A stretch of 64,000 nucleotides of DNA, from assembly GCF_002733955.1 (NCBI RefSeq), contig NZ_NVXQ01000003.1:186001-250000 (forward strand). Reading direction: 5' to 3'. Position 1 is the first letter of the stretch. Each line of letters opens with the position of its first letter. The stretch comes from Hoeflea sp. GTDB taxonomy: Bacteria; Pseudomonadota; Alphaproteobacteria; Rhizobiales; Rhizobiaceae. The notes beneath the pieces are model-generated. The model saw only the letters and a list, made by a program, of their open reading frames with translations. It did not search any database and was not told the DNA's origin. A program made the translations under genes and the position numbers. Positions 62,559 to 64,000 of this stretch are shown here, piece by piece.

Positions 62559-64000
62559 CTAGGCCGAGATCAGAGCCTCGAGCGCGTCGACCACCGCTTG
62601 CGATATCGACTGCTTCGTCTCGACCGACTGAAGCGGACAGGGCTTGTCGAGCCGTTTCAGAGCCTTGCCGATATCAGACGAATTCGCCGAGCGCAGGCGC
62701 GACAGCTCCTGCCATGTCACAGGGACTGCAACTGGCGCGCCCTTGCGGGCCCGGATCGAATAGGGCGCCACAGCCGTCGATCCCCTGTCATTGCGCAACC
62801 AGTCGATGAAGATCTTGCCCTTGCGTTTTGCCTTCGACATTGTCGCCACGTAGCGGTCCGGATGGCGCTGCGCCATGAAGCTGGCGACGGTGCGCGCAAA
62901 GAATGTGACCGTCTCCCATTCGGCTGTCCGTCTGAGCGGCACCACCACATGCACGCCCTTGCCACCGGTGACCATCGGCACGCTCTCAAGCCCGATCTCG
63001 GCAAGCAGTTCGCGCACATCCTTGGCAGCCTTCTTGACGTCGGAGAATGACAGCCCCTCATCCGGATCAAGATCGAACACCAGCCGGTCGGGCTTCTCGA
63101 GAATGTCGGTGCGCGAGCCCCAGATGTGAAACTCGATGGTTCCCATCTGCGCCGCAGCGGCAAAGCCCGCCGCCTCGCTGATCACCATGTAGGGTTCGGT
63201 CTTGCCGGAACTTTCCTTGATGTCGACGGTCCCTATCCCGTCGGGAAAACCCTTGCCCGCGTGTTTTTGGAAAAAACAGTCGCCATCCCTGCCATCCGGG
63301 CATCTGAGCAGCGACACAGGGCGGTCTCCCGAATGCTCCAGCATCCGCTCGGAAGCCTTCGCGTAATAACCGGCGACATCGCCCTTGGTGCATCCGGCGT
63401 CGGGGAACACCACCCGGTCAGGGCTGCTGATCCGCACGCCCAACACGGTTATGGTTTCGCCGCTGGACTTCTCCGGTTTCTCGAGTTTCACCACAGTTGC
63501 CTCCTTGTCCTCACGCACGCCCTGAAACACGCCATGGCGGATACTGCCCTGATCCGTGAGCTCGGCATACTCCACCTCGACCACAAGATCGGGCCTGACC
63601 CATCGGGCGGAGCGCGCAACATCGCCCGGGACCTCCGAAAAGGGGCTGGTCTGGCGCTCGCGCTTCCCCATCAGGGAGGAAAGCTTGTCGAGAGCGGCTT
63701 CACCGAACCCGCCGCCGACGCGCCCGCGATAGATCAACTCGCTATTTTCGCGCGAACCGACCAGCAGTGACGCAAATGGCCTGTGCTTGGCTGACGACGG
63801 CGAGAAACCGCCAACAATGAATTCCTGTCTCAGCTTGGTCTTGATCTTCAGCCAGCTGCCGCTGCGGCTGCCTGCATAGGTGCTGTCGCAGGCCTTGCTG
63901 ATGATCCCTTCCCCACCCGCTTTCTCCACCGCCGCGTAAACCTCGGGCCCGTGTCCGGCCACGTGTTCGGAATATCGGATTGGCGTGTCCTTGTCCTGCC
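62559..64000 (-). CDS. ligD: Multifunctional DNA ligase LigD, 3' part (ligase-polymerase)
   Basis: The reading frame runs off the right edge; about 480 C-terminal residues are present. It begins inside the ATP-dependent ligase domain (motif IV EGIISK, motif V WLKIKTK, OB fold), followed by the LigD polymerase/primase domain (catalytic Asp pair in VFDLDPDEGLSF, later FIDWLRNDRGSTAVAPYS). Order in view is ligase then polymerase; whether a phosphoesterase domain precedes cannot be seen. Works with Ku in non-homologous end joining. Confidence 0.93.
   Translation of the reverse strand, partial: QDKDTPIRYSEHVAGHGPEVYAAVEKAGGEGIISKACDSTYAGSRSGSWLKIKTKLRQEFIVGGFSPSSAKHRPFASLLVGSRENSELIYRGRVGGGFGEAALDKLSSLMGKRERQTSPFSEVPGDVARSARWVRPDLVVEVEYAELTDQGSIRHGVFQGVREDKEATVVKLEKPEKSSGETITVLGVRISSPDRVVFPDAGCTKGDVAGYYAKASERMLEHSGDRPVSLLRCPDGRDGDCFFQKHAGKGFPDGIGTVDIKESSGKTEPYMVISEAAGFAAAAQMGTIEFHIWGSRTDILEKPDRLVFDLDPDEGLSFSDVKKAAKDVRELLAEIGLESVPMVTGGKGVHVVVPLRRTAEWETVTFFARTVASFMAQRHPDRYVATMSKAKRKGKIFIDWLRNDRGSTAVAPYSIRARKGAPVAVPVTWQELSRLRSANSSDIGKALKRLDKPCPLQSVETKQSISQAVVDALEALISA

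Overview
The window is about 64 kb of GC-rich DNA with dense, operon-rich coding on both strands. Gene content points to an alphaproteobacterium of the Hyphomicrobiales (Rhizobiales) type: a general-stress sigma factor (EcfG/RpoE2) style promoter signature, many ABC and TRAP uptake systems, LysR, LacI and TetR regulators, a caa3-type oxidase with fused subunits I and III, PQQ dehydrogenase and LigD. I see no rRNA, tRNA, CRISPR array, insertion sequence or phage gene. The genus is not determinable from what I can see; a soil or marine relative of Hoeflea, Mesorhizobium or Aurantimonas would fit.

Layout. (1) 1-2.8 kb: glucosylglycerate operon: GH13 phosphorylase (partial), HAD phosphatase, GpgS. 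(2) 2.9-6.2 kb: katG divergent from oxyR. (3) 6.3-8.1 kb: recQ. (4) 8.3-18.6 kb: a ten-gene minus-strand catabolic operon (spermidine/putrescine-type ABC transporter, class III aminotransferase, beta-keto acid cleavage enzyme, GNAT, deacetylase of the acetylpolyamine amidohydrolase type, FAD amine/amino-acid oxidase, RidA) with a divergent LysR. (5) 18.8-21.9 kb: a periplasmic phosphate-binding-like protein overlapping a membrane GGDEF-EAL protein. (6) 21.9-30.1 kb: a second nitrogen cluster: LysR plus class I aminotransferase, divergent from ureohydrolase, ABC transporter and nitrilase-family amidase. It looks like uptake and breakdown of a guanidino compound. (7) 30-34.4 kb: MYG1-like protein, LacI regulator, amino-acid permease, MgtC. 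(8) 34.4-42.7 kb: a respiratory operon: PQQ dehydrogenase, oxidase subunit II with cytochrome c, fused subunit I+III, a small membrane protein, CtaG-like protein, triheme cytochrome c. (9) 42.8-46.5 kb: a small unknown protein, large catalase KatE, a ribbon-helix-helix protein, a single-domain response regulator. (10) 46.5-52.3 kb: opine-dehydrogenase-family enzyme, hydroxyacyl-CoA dehydrogenase, TRAP transporter and a racemase-fold protein lacking both catalytic cysteines. (11) 53.3-62.5 kb: a branched-chain-amino-acid-type ABC transporter with an alpha/beta hydrolase, convergent with an acyl-CoA catabolism operon headed by a TetR regulator. (12) 62.6-64 kb: 3' part of ligD.

Connections visible in the sequence. 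A near-identical 24-base element containing a palindrome lies in front of both the TetR operon and the ABC operon of region 11, so these 9 kb probably form one regulon. Perfect GGAAC-N16/17-CGTT promoters precede katE, the PQQ dehydrogenase/oxidase operon and the amino-acid permease, suggesting general stress control. The oxidase subunit I keeps all metal ligands but has Ala, Gln and Ser at positions normally held by key proton-pathway residues. The strongest candidates for undescribed biology are the opine-type TRAP operon, the deacetylase/beta-keto-acid-cleavage operon, and the periplasmic-binding-protein/GGDEF-EAL pair.
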